A stretch of 22,029 nt of DNA from Gammaproteobacteria bacterium (GCA_030425615.1 JAUIAI010000002.1:1-22029), one strand, 5' to 3'. Positions 1 through 8,171 are shown, numbered from the stretch's first letter. Made by a program: numbers and translations. Notes: generated by a model not told the origin, from the sequence alone.

Positions 1-710
1 AGCTGATCGAGCATCTCGTTGAACGACGCCACCAGGGTAGACAATTCCCTGGGAACGGCTTTCCGATCCAGCCGCACATGCAGATTCTCGGAGGTGATGC
101 CACGCACCGTCGCACTCATGCGCCGGATGGGGGCATGGCCCCATCGCACGGCGACACACACCGCCAACACGGCCAGCGCGGTCGCCATTAGCGCGCCTCC
201 CCACAGGCCCCGGCGAAGTTTCGCCAGGTAGTGCTCATGGGCATCGGTGGATACCGCCACAAGTGCCTTGTGGCCCTCGATCGCAACCACGCTTCCCCGG
301 AACGTATCAGCTCCCACGGTCCAGACGACCAGTCGATCAGGACTCAGGGTCGATACCACCACCGCTTTGCGAGCCACATCGAGCAACGCCTGAGGCGCCC
401 TCGCGAATATCCATCGTTGATCACTATCGAGAACGCCGAAGTAAACACCATGGTGCCCCGCAACGGCCTGTGCGAGACGATCCTGCAGGGCCGTCGGACG
501 GTCTCGCTGCGGCTGACCGGTTAACGCCCTATCCAGAGACTCAGCGACTGCTTGCAACTCACCGAAGTCCAGTTCCTCGAAGTGCTGCTCGATCGATTGC
601 GACACGATCCACACGCTGGCGGCAAAGACCATAGCCAGGGTCAGGCTGACGATGAGAGTAATCCGCAGTGCCAGAGACCCAGGCTGCCAGCGGCCAGGAT
701 CATTGGTCAT
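1..710 (-). CDS. copS: Heavy-metal sensor histidine kinase, N-terminal part (CusS/CopS type), cut by window edge
   Basis: This is the first 236 codons of a membrane sensor kinase; the gene continues beyond base 1. Seen: the ATG at 710-708 overlaps the end of the response regulator gene by 11 bp, so the two are translationally coupled. A first membrane helix lies at about residues 17-36, a periplasmic sensing region follows, and a second helix lies at about 168-188 (LMATALAVLAVCVAV). A HAMP-type linker then ends in PRELSTLVASFNEMLDQL, a signature typical of the heavy-metal sensor kinase family (TIGR01386). The catalytic HisKA and HATPase domains would lie outside the window. Inference: it senses periplasmic copper or silver and phosphorylates the adjacent CusR/CopR-like regulator. 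The metal is inferred from the neighbouring genes. Confidence 0.85.
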   Translation of the reverse strand, partial: MTNDPGRWQPGSLALRITLIVSLTLAMVFAASVWIVSQSIEQHFEELDFGELQAVAESLDRALTGQPQRDRPTALQDRLAQAVAGHHGVYFGVLDSDQRWIFARAPQALLDVARKAVVVSTLSPDRLVVWTVGADTFRGSVVAIEGHKALVAVSTDAHEHYLAKLRRGLWGGALMATALAVLAVCVAVRWGHAPIRRMSATVRGITSENLHVRLDRKAVPRELSTLVASFNEMLDQ

Positions 711-1383
711 CGGGTAGATCCAGCATGTACCCCATGCCGCGCACGGTCTGAATCAGCTTGGGCTCGAAGTCATCGTCCACCTTGGCGCGCAGGCGACGAA
801 TAGCAACGTCGATCGCATTGGAATCGCTGTCGAAGTTCATGTCCCACACCTGCGACGCGATCAGAGACCTCGGCAGCACTTCACCGCGGCGCCGCATCAG
901 CAACTCCAGCAGCGAAAATTCCTTGGCCGTCAGCGACAGACGCCTGCCCGCGCGGGTCGCTCGGCGGCGCGGAAGATCAATCACCAGATCGGCCGCCTCC
1001 AGGCGATCGGCCATCGGCGTCATGGCGCCACGTCGAAGCAGGGTGCGTACCCTGGCCAGTAGTTCCGAGAAGGCGAACGGCTTGACCAGGTAATCGTCTG
1101 CCCCAGCCTCCAATCCCTTGACACGGTCCTCGACGCCATCGCGCGCCGTCAAAAACAGCACGGGCGTCTGGTGGCCAGCGTCGCGCAGCGATTTGAGGAT
1201 TTGCCAACCGTCGATGTCCGGCAGCATGACGTCCAGGATCAGGAGGTCATGGTCGCCGGTCATGGCCTGGTGAAGGCCATCGAGCCCGTTGCGGGCCAGA
1301 TCGACGATGAAACCGGCCTCACCAAGCCCCTGGCGCAGGTAATCCGCGGTGATGGTTTGATCCTCGACGACCAGCAGTTTCAT
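700..1383 (-). CDS. copR: Copper response regulator, OmpR/PhoB family (CusR/CopR type)
   Basis: This is a DNA-binding response regulator of 227 residues, the usual length of CusR. Seen: the receiver domain has acidic E7-D8, phospho-acceptor D51 (LILDVMLPD), T79 (LFLTARD) and K101 (YLVKPFAF). The C-terminal winged helix ends in AIDVAIRRLRAKVDDDFEPK followed by LIQTVRGMGYML, very like CusR, PcoR and CopR. I chose the ATG at 1383 because a GGAG lies about 9 bases upstream and MKLLVVEDQ is the usual family N-terminus. The frame stays open to 1410, giving nine extra residues if read from there. It is transcribed divergently from copA, with a CusR-like box between them, so it probably activates the plus-strand copper operon and its own operon. 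Confidence 0.93.
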   Translation of the reverse strand: MKLLVVEDQTITADYLRQGLGEAGFIVDLARNGLDGLHQAMTGDHDLLILDVMLPDIDGWQILKSLRDAGHQTPVLFLTARDGVEDRVKGLEAGADDYLVKPFAFSELLARVRTLLRRGAMTPMADRLEAADLVIDLPRRRATRAGRRLSLTAKEFSLLELLMRRRGEVLPRSLIASQVWDMNFDSDSNAIDVAIRRLRAKVDDDFEPKLIQTVRGMGYMLDLPDDQ

Positions 1384-1449
1384 GTTGTCGGCATCTCCGA
1401 GAGAAGCCAAAGCTTACCCGGGGCCGACTTTCCATCACATGACAGGGAC

Positions 1450-1465
1450 ATGACGTAATTGTCAT
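1450..1465. promoter_or_regulatory. Candidate CusR/CopR operator between copR and copA
   Basis: ATGACGTAATTGTCAT matches the known CusR/CopR box pattern ATGACAA-NN-TTGTCAT at all but two of the specified positions. Extra half-sites of the TGTCAT/ATGACA type flank it (about 1438-1444 and 1470-1475). It lies in the divergent region between the regulator gene and copA, where such a box is expected. Binding is inferred from sequence similarity only. Confidence 0.6.
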
Positions 1466-1537
1466 CTTCATGTCATGCCTTCGTTGGGTGGGACCTCGAA
1501 CAATGAGATCTGTCCTTGTTGCCCACGGAACCATCGC

Positions 1538-3355
1538 ATGTCCTATAAGACGTCTTTCGCCGCGCAGCCGCGTCGTCGCTTCGTTCAGGGGTTGGCCGCC
1601 GGCGGCGTACTCGCCAGCCTATCGCCGCTGATGCGCTCAGCCCATGCGGCGGCCGAGGTCGGCGCCCAGCGTGGCGCACCGGTGCTGACCGGCACCGAAT
1701 TCAACCTCGAAGTCGCCGAACTGCCGGTCAATTTCACAGGCGCGCCGCGCATGGCGACGGCGATCAACGGGTCGATTCCCGCGCCGACACTGCGCTGGCG
1801 CGAAGGTGACGAGATCACGATCCGCGTGACCAATCGCCTGCGTGAAGCCACATCGATTCATTGGCACGGGATCATTCTGCCATTCCAGATGGATGGGGTG
1901 CCGGGAATCAGCTTTGCCGGCATCCCGCCGGGCGAGACCTTCACTTACCGATTCAAGGTCGAGCAAAGCGGCACCTACTGGTATCACTCGCACTCCGGCA
2001 TGCAGGAGCAAACCGGCATGTATGGCGCCATCGTCATCGACCCGCGCGACGGTGGTGGTGCGCGCGCGCAGCGCGACCATGTGGTGCTGCTGTCGGACTG
2101 GACCGACGACGACCCGATGCGGGTGTTTCACAAGCTCAAGGCCCAGGGTGACTACTACAACCTGAATGAGCCAACGGCGATGGACTTCTTGCGCGACGTC
2201 TCAGCCAGCGGGGTGCAGGCCGCGCTCGCCAAGCGCCGCATGTGGAACCAGATGCGCATGAGCCCGACCGACCTCGGTGATCTCTCGGCACGCACCCTCA
2301 CCTATCTGACCAATGGCACCACCCCAGCCGGCAACTGGACCGGCCTGTTCAAGCCTGGCGAGCGCGTGCGACTGCGCTTCATAAACGGTGCCGCCAACAC
2401 CTTTTATGACGTTCGCATCCCCGGCCTGAAGCTCACCGTCGTGCAATCGGACGGGATCGACGTCGAACCGGTCACCGTTGACGAGTTCCGCTTTGGCCCG
2501 GGCGAGACCTACGACGTGATCGTCAAGCCCACGGACGAGGTCTACACCGTGTTCGCGCAGTCGATGGAACGCACCGGCTACGCTCGCGGCACGCTCGCGG
2601 TGCGCGAGGGCCTGCAGGCCCCGGTGCCGACCCCGGACCCGGTGACCTGGCTGACCATGGCCGACATGATGGGATCGATGGACCATGGCGATATGACCGG
2701 CATGGGCCATGGAGCGATGCCTGGCATGAATCACGGTGCGATGTCCGCAATGGACCATTCGCAGATGCAGGGCATGGACCACGCCGCCATGGGACACGGC
2801 GCCGCCCCGGTCAACCGGCTGGCACGCCCGAGCACCACGGCGCGCCATGCGCGCTCCGAGTACGGCCCCAGTGTCGATATGCGCGTGGACATGGCGCGCA
2901 CCAACCTGGACGACCCCGGCATCGGCCTGCGAAAGAACGGTCGGCGCGTGTTGACACTGGCCGACCTGCACACCATCGGCGGGCCGCTGGATCCGCGCGG
3001 CGCCGAGCGCGAGCTCGAACTGCACCTGACCGGCAACATGGAGCGCTACACCTGGTCGTTCGACGGTCTGGCCTTCGGCTCGTCGACGCCCGTGAGCCTG
3101 AACTATGGCGAGCGCGTGCGCGTCATTCTGCACAACGACACGATGATGACCCACCCCATGCACCTGCACGGGGTGTGGAGCGAACTGGAGACGCCTGAGG
3201 GGGCCTTCCAGGCACGCCGACACACGATTCCTGTGCAGCCCGCGCAGCGCGTGAGCTTTCTCGTCACCGCGGACGCCATGGGTCGATGGGCCTGGCATTG
3301 CCACCTGCTGCTGCACATGGACGCCGGCATGTTCCGAGAGGTCGTCATCGCATGA
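1538..3355 (+). CDS. copA: Periplasmic multicopper oxidase CopA (copper resistance, TIGR01480 type)
   Basis: This multicopper oxidase binds and oxidises Cu(I) in the periplasm; it is about 605 residues long, normal for CopA/PcoA. Seen: a twin-arginine signal (RRRF at residues 12-15, ending near AHA) shows Tat export in folded form. Copper-ligand motifs are HWHG (H108, H110), WYHSHSG (H150, H152), HPMHLHG (539-545) and WHCHLLLHM (H587, C588, H589). Between domains, residues 374-421 hold a run of MDHGDM/MGHGAM/MNHGAM repeats, the Met/His copper-storing segment of CopA proteins. I chose ATG 1538 because it places RRRF correctly; the frame is open to an earlier ATG at 1475. The end overlaps the possible copB ATG by ATGA at 3352-3355. 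Confidence 0.95.
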   Translation: MSYKTSFAAQPRRRFVQGLAAGGVLASLSPLMRSAHAAAEVGAQRGAPVLTGTEFNLEVAELPVNFTGAPRMATAINGSIPAPTLRWREGDEITIRVTNRLREATSIHWHGIILPFQMDGVPGISFAGIPPGETFTYRFKVEQSGTYWYHSHSGMQEQTGMYGAIVIDPRDGGGARAQRDHVVLLSDWTDDDPMRVFHKLKAQGDYYNLNEPTAMDFLRDVSASGVQAALAKRRMWNQMRMSPTDLGDLSARTLTYLTNGTTPAGNWTGLFKPGERVRLRFINGAANTFYDVRIPGLKLTVVQSDGIDVEPVTVDEFRFGPGETYDVIVKPTDEVYTVFAQSMERTGYARGTLAVREGLQAPVPTPDPVTWLTMADMMGSMDHGDMTGMGHGAMPGMNHGAMSAMDHSQMQGMDHAAMGHGAAPVNRLARPSTTARHARSEYGPSVDMRVDMARTNLDDPGIGLRKNGRRVLTLADLHTIGGPLDPRGAERELELHLTGNMERYTWSFDGLAFGSSTPVSLNYGERVRVILHNDTMMTHPMHLHGVWSELETPEGAFQARRHTIPVQPAQRVSFLVTADAMGRWAWHCHLLLHMDAGMFREVVIA

Positions 3356-4362
3356 GTCCGACCACGAACCGATCCATCGGCGGCTCCCCACGAAAACAAG
3401 GACGACACTTGACTCTGCCCACGACCTTCAAACTCGCCGTGCTGGCGACGGCGCTGGCCGCCGGGCCCGTGCTGGCCCAGTCAGCCGGCCACGGCAGCCA
3501 CGGCGGCCATGGCAGTGAAGCACCCATGGCCACATCAGGCCAGCCGAAGGAAATCACCCCTGCCGACCCGGGCGATGCCATGCCGATGGCAGGCATGGAC
3601 CATGGCGACATGAAGATGCAGGGTGGCTCAGCACCGGCCGATGCGCGTGACCCGCACGCCTATGCGGGCGGCCACACCCTGACCACGGGGCCCTATCTGG
3701 TCGGTAAAGAGCGCCTGCTGCGTCTGGGTGACGAGCAGAGTACGGGGTTCTTCCTGGCCGACCGTCTGGAGGCTCAGCGCAGCGACGGCCAGACCACTGG
3801 CGCGTACGAGTTTCTGGCCCGCTACGGCCGGGACTACGACCGCCTCGTCGTCAAGGCCGAAGGTGAGGTCGTCAGCGGCAAGCTCGAAGAGTCCCGCACC
3901 GAAGCCTTCTGGAGCCATGCGATCACCGGCTACTGGGACACCCAGTTGGGCCTGCGCCACGACACCGGGCCCGGCCCCAATCGTGATTGGCTGGCCTTTG
4001 GCATCGAGGGCCTGGCGCCGTACTGGTTCGAGGTGGATGCAACCGCCTACCTGGGAGAAGGTGGCCGCAGCGCCTTGCGACTGAGCGCCGAATACGAACT
4101 CATGTTGACCCAAAAGCTGATTCTGCAGCCACGTGTGGAGCTCGCCGCCTATGGCCAGAGCGACCCGGCCAATGACATCGGCACGGGCCTGTCCAGTCTC
4201 AACGCCGGTGTGCGGCTGCGCTACGAATTCACGCGCCAGTTCGCGCCCTACATCGGCGTCGAATGGACTGGAAGCTATGGCGAAACCGCTGATATCGCTC
4301 GCGCCAATGGCCGGCCCACGCGCGACACCCGCGTCGTGGCCGGCGTGCGCTTCTGGTTCTGA
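3352..4362 (+). CDS. copB: Outer-membrane copper resistance protein CopB
   Basis: This is a PF05275-type CopB protein, which forms an outer-membrane barrel and binds copper with its N-terminal tail. Seen: after a hydrophobic export signal (FKLAVLATALAAGPVLAQ) comes a His/Met-rich stretch (HGSHGGHGS, MPMAGMDHGDMKMQ), then a barrel-like region ending in the terminal aromatic RFWF expected for BamA-dependent insertion. The ATG at 3352 overlaps the copA stop by 4 bp. However, a TTG at 3409 has AAGGA six bases upstream and starts directly at the signal peptide (TLPTTFKLAVL), so TTG 3409 may be the true start. It is co-transcribed with copA, the usual copAB order. Confidence 0.93.
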   Translation: MSPTTNRSIGGSPRKQGRHLTLPTTFKLAVLATALAAGPVLAQSAGHGSHGGHGSEAPMATSGQPKEITPADPGDAMPMAGMDHGDMKMQGGSAPADARDPHAYAGGHTLTTGPYLVGKERLLRLGDEQSTGFFLADRLEAQRSDGQTTGAYEFLARYGRDYDRLVVKAEGEVVSGKLEESRTEAFWSHAITGYWDTQLGLRHDTGPGPNRDWLAFGIEGLAPYWFEVDATAYLGEGGRSALRLSAEYELMLTQKLILQPRVELAAYGQSDPANDIGTGLSSLNAGVRLRYEFTRQFAPYIGVEWTGSYGETADIARANGRPTRDTRVVAGVRFWF

Positions 4363-4414
4363 CTTCGACAGGCATTCATTACCTCACTCCCACCCCATTG
4401 CACAGGATCACAGA

Positions 4415-4954
4415 ATGAATTCACTCAAGATCACGCTCCTGCTGACCGCCACCCTGGCTGCGCCGCCGATGGCGCTGGCCGGCGGTGAGCACGGCGGAGA
4501 GCACCACGGCGGCGGCCATGGCACGACCATGGATGAGATGCACAAGACCATGCCGGGCCGTGACGCCACGGAGGCGCACGAATCAGCCGCTGGCAAACCA
4601 GGCGATCCGGCCAAGGTCACCCGCACGGTACTGGTGGAGATGAACGACAACATGCGGTTCACGCCGTCCGAGGTCAGTGTCAAAGCCGGCGAGACGATTC
4701 GATTCTTCGTCATCAACAAGGGACGGATTGCGCACGAGATGGTTATCGGATCCAACTCAGAACTCGACGAGCACGCCGAGATGATGCGCAAGATGCCAGG
4801 CATGAAGCACGCTGAACCCAACCAGATCACGCTGGATCCCGGCAAGCGCGGCGGCATTGTTTGGACCTTCGACAAGGCCGGCCGCTTCGCCTTTGCTTGT
4901 CTGGTCCCCGGCCACAAGGAAGCAGGCATGGTCGGCAGCATCAACGTTGACTAG
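4415..4954 (+). CDS. Periplasmic cupredoxin (CopI-like blue copper protein)
   Basis: This is an exported cupredoxin of 179 residues. Seen: the signal peptide is about residues 1-22 (ending in ALAG), followed by a His-rich stretch (GEHGGEHHGGGHG) and a single plastocyanin/azurin-like domain. The type 1 copper ligands are present: H107 (RIAHEM), C162, H167 and M172 in the pattern C-x4-H-x4-M (FACLVPGHKEAGM). An AGGA lies about 8 bases before ATG 4415. It sits 52 bp after copB in the same direction. Known: CopI-type cupredoxins in other proteobacteria protect the periplasm and cytochromes from copper. It is a paralogue of the minus-strand protein at 10809-11306. The specific role in this organism is inferred. 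Confidence 0.85.
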   Translation: MNSLKITLLLTATLAAPPMALAGGEHGGEHHGGGHGTTMDEMHKTMPGRDATEAHESAAGKPGDPAKVTRTVLVEMNDNMRFTPSEVSVKAGETIRFFVINKGRIAHEMVIGSNSELDEHAEMMRKMPGMKHAEPNQITLDPGKRGGIVWTFDKAGRFAFACLVPGHKEAGMVGSINVD

Positions 4955-5044
4955 CGGCCAACCGATTTGCCGGAGATGTCGAAAGCAAACTCAGATTTCT
5001 ATTCAGCCACCGGCACCCGCAGCTCTAAGGAACAGGAGTAGACC

Positions 5045-5746
5045 ATGAAGGCAAAAGACATCATGACGCGGCCCGTCATCACTGCATCGAGCGCGAGTAC
5101 GGTGGAAGACGCTGTACACCTGATGCTCGAGAAGCACATCAGTGCGTTGCCGGTGATCGATGCCGATGACAACGGACGCCTTGTGGGAATCGTGAGTGAA
5201 GGCGACCTGATGCGGCGGGTTCGCAAGCCCGGATCTTCACGTCGTTCATGGTGGTTGGAAGCATTCGGTAGCGATGCTGGCGCAATCGAAGAATTTCTCA
5301 AGCTTCGCAGTGACCACGTGTCCGACGTGATGACGCGCAACGTGATCTCCGTCGAAGAAGACACACCGGTAGCCGACATCGCACGACTGCTCGAGAAGCA
5401 TCGCATCAAGCGGGTACCAGTCGTGTACGACGGCAACGTGACGGGCATAGTCAGTCGGGCGAATCTCCTGCACGCACTGTCCGCCCTCGGCACGAGCGGC
5501 CTGCCCGAACCAGCCGAAACCGACCGTACGATTCGCGATCGGATTCACGAAGCGCTGCAGGACGTCCCCGGCGTGGCGATGAATCTCGTCAACTACACCG
5601 TCGAAAGCGGCAAGGTCTCCGTGCTGGGCGTCGTCCAGGACCAGCGCCAGCAAGACGCCATTCGCGTGGCCTTGGAAAACGTGCCCGGCGTCCGCTCGGT
5701 CGACCTGCACTTGGGGCACCTGCCCGCCTGGGTCTACGGCGTCTGA
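5045..5746 (+). CDS. CBS-domain pair with C-terminal BON domain
   Basis: This predicted soluble protein of 233 residues has no signal peptide. Seen: CBS 1 is at about residues 1-60 (KDIMTRPVITASSASTVEDA...LPVIDADDNGRLVGIVSEGDL). CBS 2 is at about 95-145 (VSDVMTRNVISVEEDTPVAD...RVPVVYDGNVTGIVSRANLL). A BON domain is at about 155-228 (IRDRIHEALQDVPGVAMNLV...GVVQDQRQQDAIRVALENVPGV). Start 5045 has AGGAG six bases upstream. CBS pairs usually bind adenine nucleotides, and BON domains bind membranes or other proteins. What this protein regulates is not known from sequence. Its position inside a copper gene train suggests a stress role, which is inference. Confidence 0.88.
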   Translation: MKAKDIMTRPVITASSASTVEDAVHLMLEKHISALPVIDADDNGRLVGIVSEGDLMRRVRKPGSSRRSWWLEAFGSDAGAIEEFLKLRSDHVSDVMTRNVISVEEDTPVADIARLLEKHRIKRVPVVYDGNVTGIVSRANLLHALSALGTSGLPEPAETDRTIRDRIHEALQDVPGVAMNLVNYTVESGKVSVLGVVQDQRQQDAIRVALENVPGVRSVDLHLGHLPAWVYGV

Positions 5747-5894
5747 ATACAGCAAACGTATCCGATGTCTCGAAGGACGCCACGTGACCATGACCTGCCC
5801 CGAACCTCCGACCGTGCTCCGATAGGGGCCGCCCCATAGGCTGAACAAACACTGCTTTTTCGCGTTGTCCTCACAACCTCAATAGGAGTTCAGC

Positions 5895-6536
5895 ATGACA
5901 TCCATTCGCACGTTAACCGCTATCGCAGCCGTGGTCACCGCGATGGCCGGGCCCGCTTACGCCGCCGATACCGACTCGCACGAAGCCCACCATCCGGCCT
6001 CGACGGCCAAGCAGCAGATTGCCCAGACCGACCAGCCTGCTCAGGGCATGGGAATGGGCTCCGGGCTGGGGCCGGGCATGAGCAAGAACGCCCGCATGGC
6101 GCCTTCGGGCTTTGCCGAACAGATGCAGGCCATGCATGCCATGCACGAAAAGATGGTCGCGGCCAAGACGCCCGAAGAGCGCAGCGAGCTGATGACCGAA
6201 CACATGAAGCTCATGCAGAACGGTATGGTCATGATGGGCCGGATGGGTGGCGGCATGGGCATGGGCGGCGGCGCGATGATGGGCAGTGCTCGCCCCGGTG
6301 CCGCCGCAGTTCAGCCGGACGGTCTCGCCGGGCGCCAGCACATGCTCGAACAGCGCATGGACATGATGCAGTCGGCGATGCAGATGATGATGGGCAACGG
6401 TCGCCCCTGTGCTACATCGGCCCAACCCGATGATCTCACGGGGCGTCAGCACATGATGGAGCAACGGATGGATATGATGCAATCCATGATGCAGATGATG
6501 ATGGACCGCATGGCGCCGCCCCCAGAGATGAAGTAA
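5895..6536 (+). CDS. Exported methionine-rich protein with tandem 37-residue repeat
   Basis: I do not recognise a named family. The product is 213 residues with a clear signal peptide (about 1-23, ending in AYA), so it is probably periplasmic. Seen: a His-containing N-terminus, a helical middle (MQAMHAMHEKMVAAKTPEER), a Gly/Met-rich linker (MGRMGGGMGMGGGAMMG), then two copies of a 37-residue unit whose core is GRQHM-x-EQRMDMMQS-x-MQMMM. AGGAG lies six bases before the ATG. Methionine thioethers bind Cu(I), and the gene lies in a copper operon, so a periplasmic Cu(I) buffer or chaperone is the best guess. The MxxxM spacing along predicted helices would place Met on one face. Confidence 0.75.
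   Translation: MTSIRTLTAIAAVVTAMAGPAYAADTDSHEAHHPASTAKQQIAQTDQPAQGMGMGSGLGPGMSKNARMAPSGFAEQMQAMHAMHEKMVAAKTPEERSELMTEHMKLMQNGMVMMGRMGGGMGMGGGAMMGSARPGAAAVQPDGLAGRQHMLEQRMDMMQSAMQMMMGNGRPCATSAQPDDLTGRQHMMEQRMDMMQSMMQMMMDRMAPPPEMK
6279..6500 (+). repeat. In-frame tandem duplication, 2 x 111 bp (37 residues)
   Basis: Copy 1 is 6279-6389 and copy 2 is 6390-6500, directly adjacent and in frame. Both start MG-x2-RP, pass through QPD-x-L-x-GRQHM and end QMM. The protein copies are very similar, but the DNA has diverged at many wobble positions, so the duplication is not recent. Confidence 0.8.
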
Positions 6537-6657
6537 GAGGCTGCGGCATAGGCTGCCGTTTCCATGACCAGCGGTCCGGCAACGAGGTCCTCCACGACGC
6601 CTGCGTGACTCTGCTGCGAGCGCGGGCGCCGTCGATGGCCGCCACGGCAGGCAAGGA

Positions 6658-6924
6658 ATGATGGAGATGCACATGTTCTACGAAGGCGGATGGTTTATGG
6701 GCGGCATGCATTTTCTGTGGTGGCTCTTCTGGATTGCGATCGTCGCGGCGTTTGCATGGGCTCTCTGGGGCCGAACGGGCGCCTCCCGAGGCGACTTGAA
6801 CCCGCCACCGCAAGAGACACCCCACGAGCTTTTGCAACGGCAACTGGCACGTGGCGAGTGCACTCCGGAGGAGTACGAGACGCGAAAGGCGTTGCTGGAT
6901 CGCGATCGTCCTGCGAGACGTTGA
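6658..6924 (+). CDS. Small SHOCT-domain membrane protein
   Basis: The product is at most 88 residues. Seen: one membrane helix (FLWWLFWIAIVAAFAWALW), then a short linker and a C-terminal SHOCT motif (ELLQRQLARGECTPEEYETRKALL). SHOCT is a short C-terminal oligomerisation-type domain common in small membrane proteins of metal-resistance operons. Start choice is open: ATGs occur at 6658, 6661, 6667 and 6673. The AAGGA at 6653-6657 touches the first one and sits nine bases before 6667, so 6667 (MHMFYEGG) may be the used start. Function unknown; copper association is from context. Confidence 0.75.
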   Translation: MMEMHMFYEGGWFMGGMHFLWWLFWIAIVAAFAWALWGRTGASRGDLNPPPQETPHELLQRQLARGECTPEEYETRKALLDRDRPARR

Positions 6925-7030
6925 TCGGTCTTGGATTTGCGAGACGGGACCCGCGTTTCCTTGCGATTCAAGGCGAAAACCCCTCCGCGGCGTCACGCAC
7001 ACACCGCGCGTCGACGAAGAAGGCAATGCC

Positions 7031-7291
7031 ATGAGCACGCATGACCACCTACACGATGCAAACCCGATGTCCCCGAGCAGTAAAAAGCGAGACACACTGC
7101 TTGCCAGACCCGTGCGAACAACGCTGCTGATGGCAGCGCTGGTTGGTGGCTTCTACTTGCTACGCGAGCACTGGAATCACATCATCGGCAGCTGGGTCTA
7201 TCTTCTGCTACTGGCCTGCCCGCTGATGCACCTGTTCCATGGGCACGGCGGGCACGGTCACGGCAGCCGAAGCGACGCACAGAAGAGGTGA
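7031..7291 (+). CDS. DUF2933-type small membrane protein
   Basis: The product is 86 residues. Seen: a His-containing N-terminus (MSTHDHLHDANPM), two hydrophobic segments (TTLLMAALVGGFYLL and WVYLLLLACPLMHLF) and a His/Gly tail (HGHGGHGHG). The pattern EHW-x-H...YLLLLACPLMHLF-x-HGHGGHG is the hallmark of DUF2933. An AAGG lies about nine bases upstream of ATG 7031. Such proteins recur beside copper P-type ATPases; the Cys and clustered His could bind metal. The function is not established. The gap to the ATPase start is 4 bp, so the two are probably translated together. Confidence 0.8.
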   Translation: MSTHDHLHDANPMSPSSKKRDTLLARPVRTTLLMAALVGGFYLLREHWNHIIGSWVYLLLLACPLMHLFHGHGGHGHGSRSDAQKR

Positions 7292-7295
7292 CGAG

Positions 7296-8168
7296 ATGGG
7301 CACGTCCAAGCACCGCCATCACGACCACGAAAACCACGCGAACGGCGCCGCGAAGGATGCCCCGACGACCTACGCCTGCCCGATGCACCCTGAGGTCCAG
7401 CAGGACACTCCCGGCAAATGCCCGACCTGTGGCATGTTCCTTGTACCCGAAGGCCAAGCATCGGCCGATGACCACGCCGCTCGCGGACATTCCGGCCACG
7501 CTCATCACGACCACGCGGGTCATGAACACCAAGGGCTGGCAGCATCGCCTCGAGCACGAACCGGCACAGGAGGCACTTACGACAAGGTGCCTGCGGATTG
7601 GACCGGCGCGGTCTACACCTGCCCGATGCACCCGGAAGTCCGCCAGACCACGCCCGGCGCCTGCCCGTTGTGCGGCATGGGGCTGCAGATCGAGGCCGGT
7701 GCCGCTGCGCACGAAGAAGGCCCGAATCCCGAGCTGGTCGACTTCACCCGCCGGCTGTGGATCGCGGCCATTCTGACGGTTCCACTTCTCGTCCTGACCA
7801 TGTCACCGTTCCTGGGCATCACCGCGGTGCGTGATCTTTTCGGCGAGCACAGGGCAATGTGGGTCGAATTCGGATTGGCCACACCGGTTGTCCTATGGTC
7901 AGGCTGGCCGTTCTTCGAACGCGGCTGGACCTCGTTCCGCACCTGGAACCTGAACATGTTCAGCCTGATTGGCATGGGCATCGCCGCAGCCTATGTCTAT
8001 TCGGTGGTGGCGCTGCTCGCTCCAGGCATCTTCCCTGTCGGTTTCCGTGATCCACAGACCGGAACGGTAGGCGTGTATTTCGAGGCGGCGGCGGTGATCG
8101 TCACGCTGGTGCTACTCGGTCAGGTCATGGAGCTGCGCGCTCGCGAAGGTACAGGCAAGGCAATCTGA
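7296..8168 (+). CDS. N-terminal half of split copper ATPase (metal-binding domains and four membrane helices)
   Basis: This open frame of 290 residues ends at the TGA at 8166-8168. It contains both CPMHPEV-type metal-binding motifs, the His-rich linker and four hydrophobic helices (near LWIAAILTVPLLVLTM, WVEFGLATPVVLWSGW, MFSLIGMGIAAAYVYSVV and AAAVIVTLVLLGQVME). It stops right after the fourth helix, just before the actuator domain. Alone it cannot hydrolyse ATP. If made, it could be a membrane copper-binding fragment or one half of a two-chain pump. Confidence 0.6.
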   Translation: MGTSKHRHHDHENHANGAAKDAPTTYACPMHPEVQQDTPGKCPTCGMFLVPEGQASADDHAARGHSGHAHHDHAGHEHQGLAASPRARTGTGGTYDKVPADWTGAVYTCPMHPEVRQTTPGACPLCGMGLQIEAGAAAHEEGPNPELVDFTRRLWIAAILTVPLLVLTMSPFLGITAVRDLFGEHRAMWVEFGLATPVVLWSGWPFFERGWTSFRTWNLNMFSLIGMGIAAAYVYSVVALLAPGIFPVGFRDPQTGTVGVYFEAAAVIVTLVLLGQVMELRAREGTGKAI

Positions 8169-8171
8169 GCT

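Noticed and set aside
2201..3391. Long minus-strand open frame (396 codons) antisense to copA
   Set aside because: It is rich in His/Val/Gly/Arg as expected from mirroring a GC-rich gene, has no recognisable motif, and lies entirely against the well-supported copA frame.
8166..8168. TGA as a selenocysteine codon in the ATPase
   Set aside because: The family residue here is Arg, not Cys, and no selenocysteine-type hairpin is evident just downstream.
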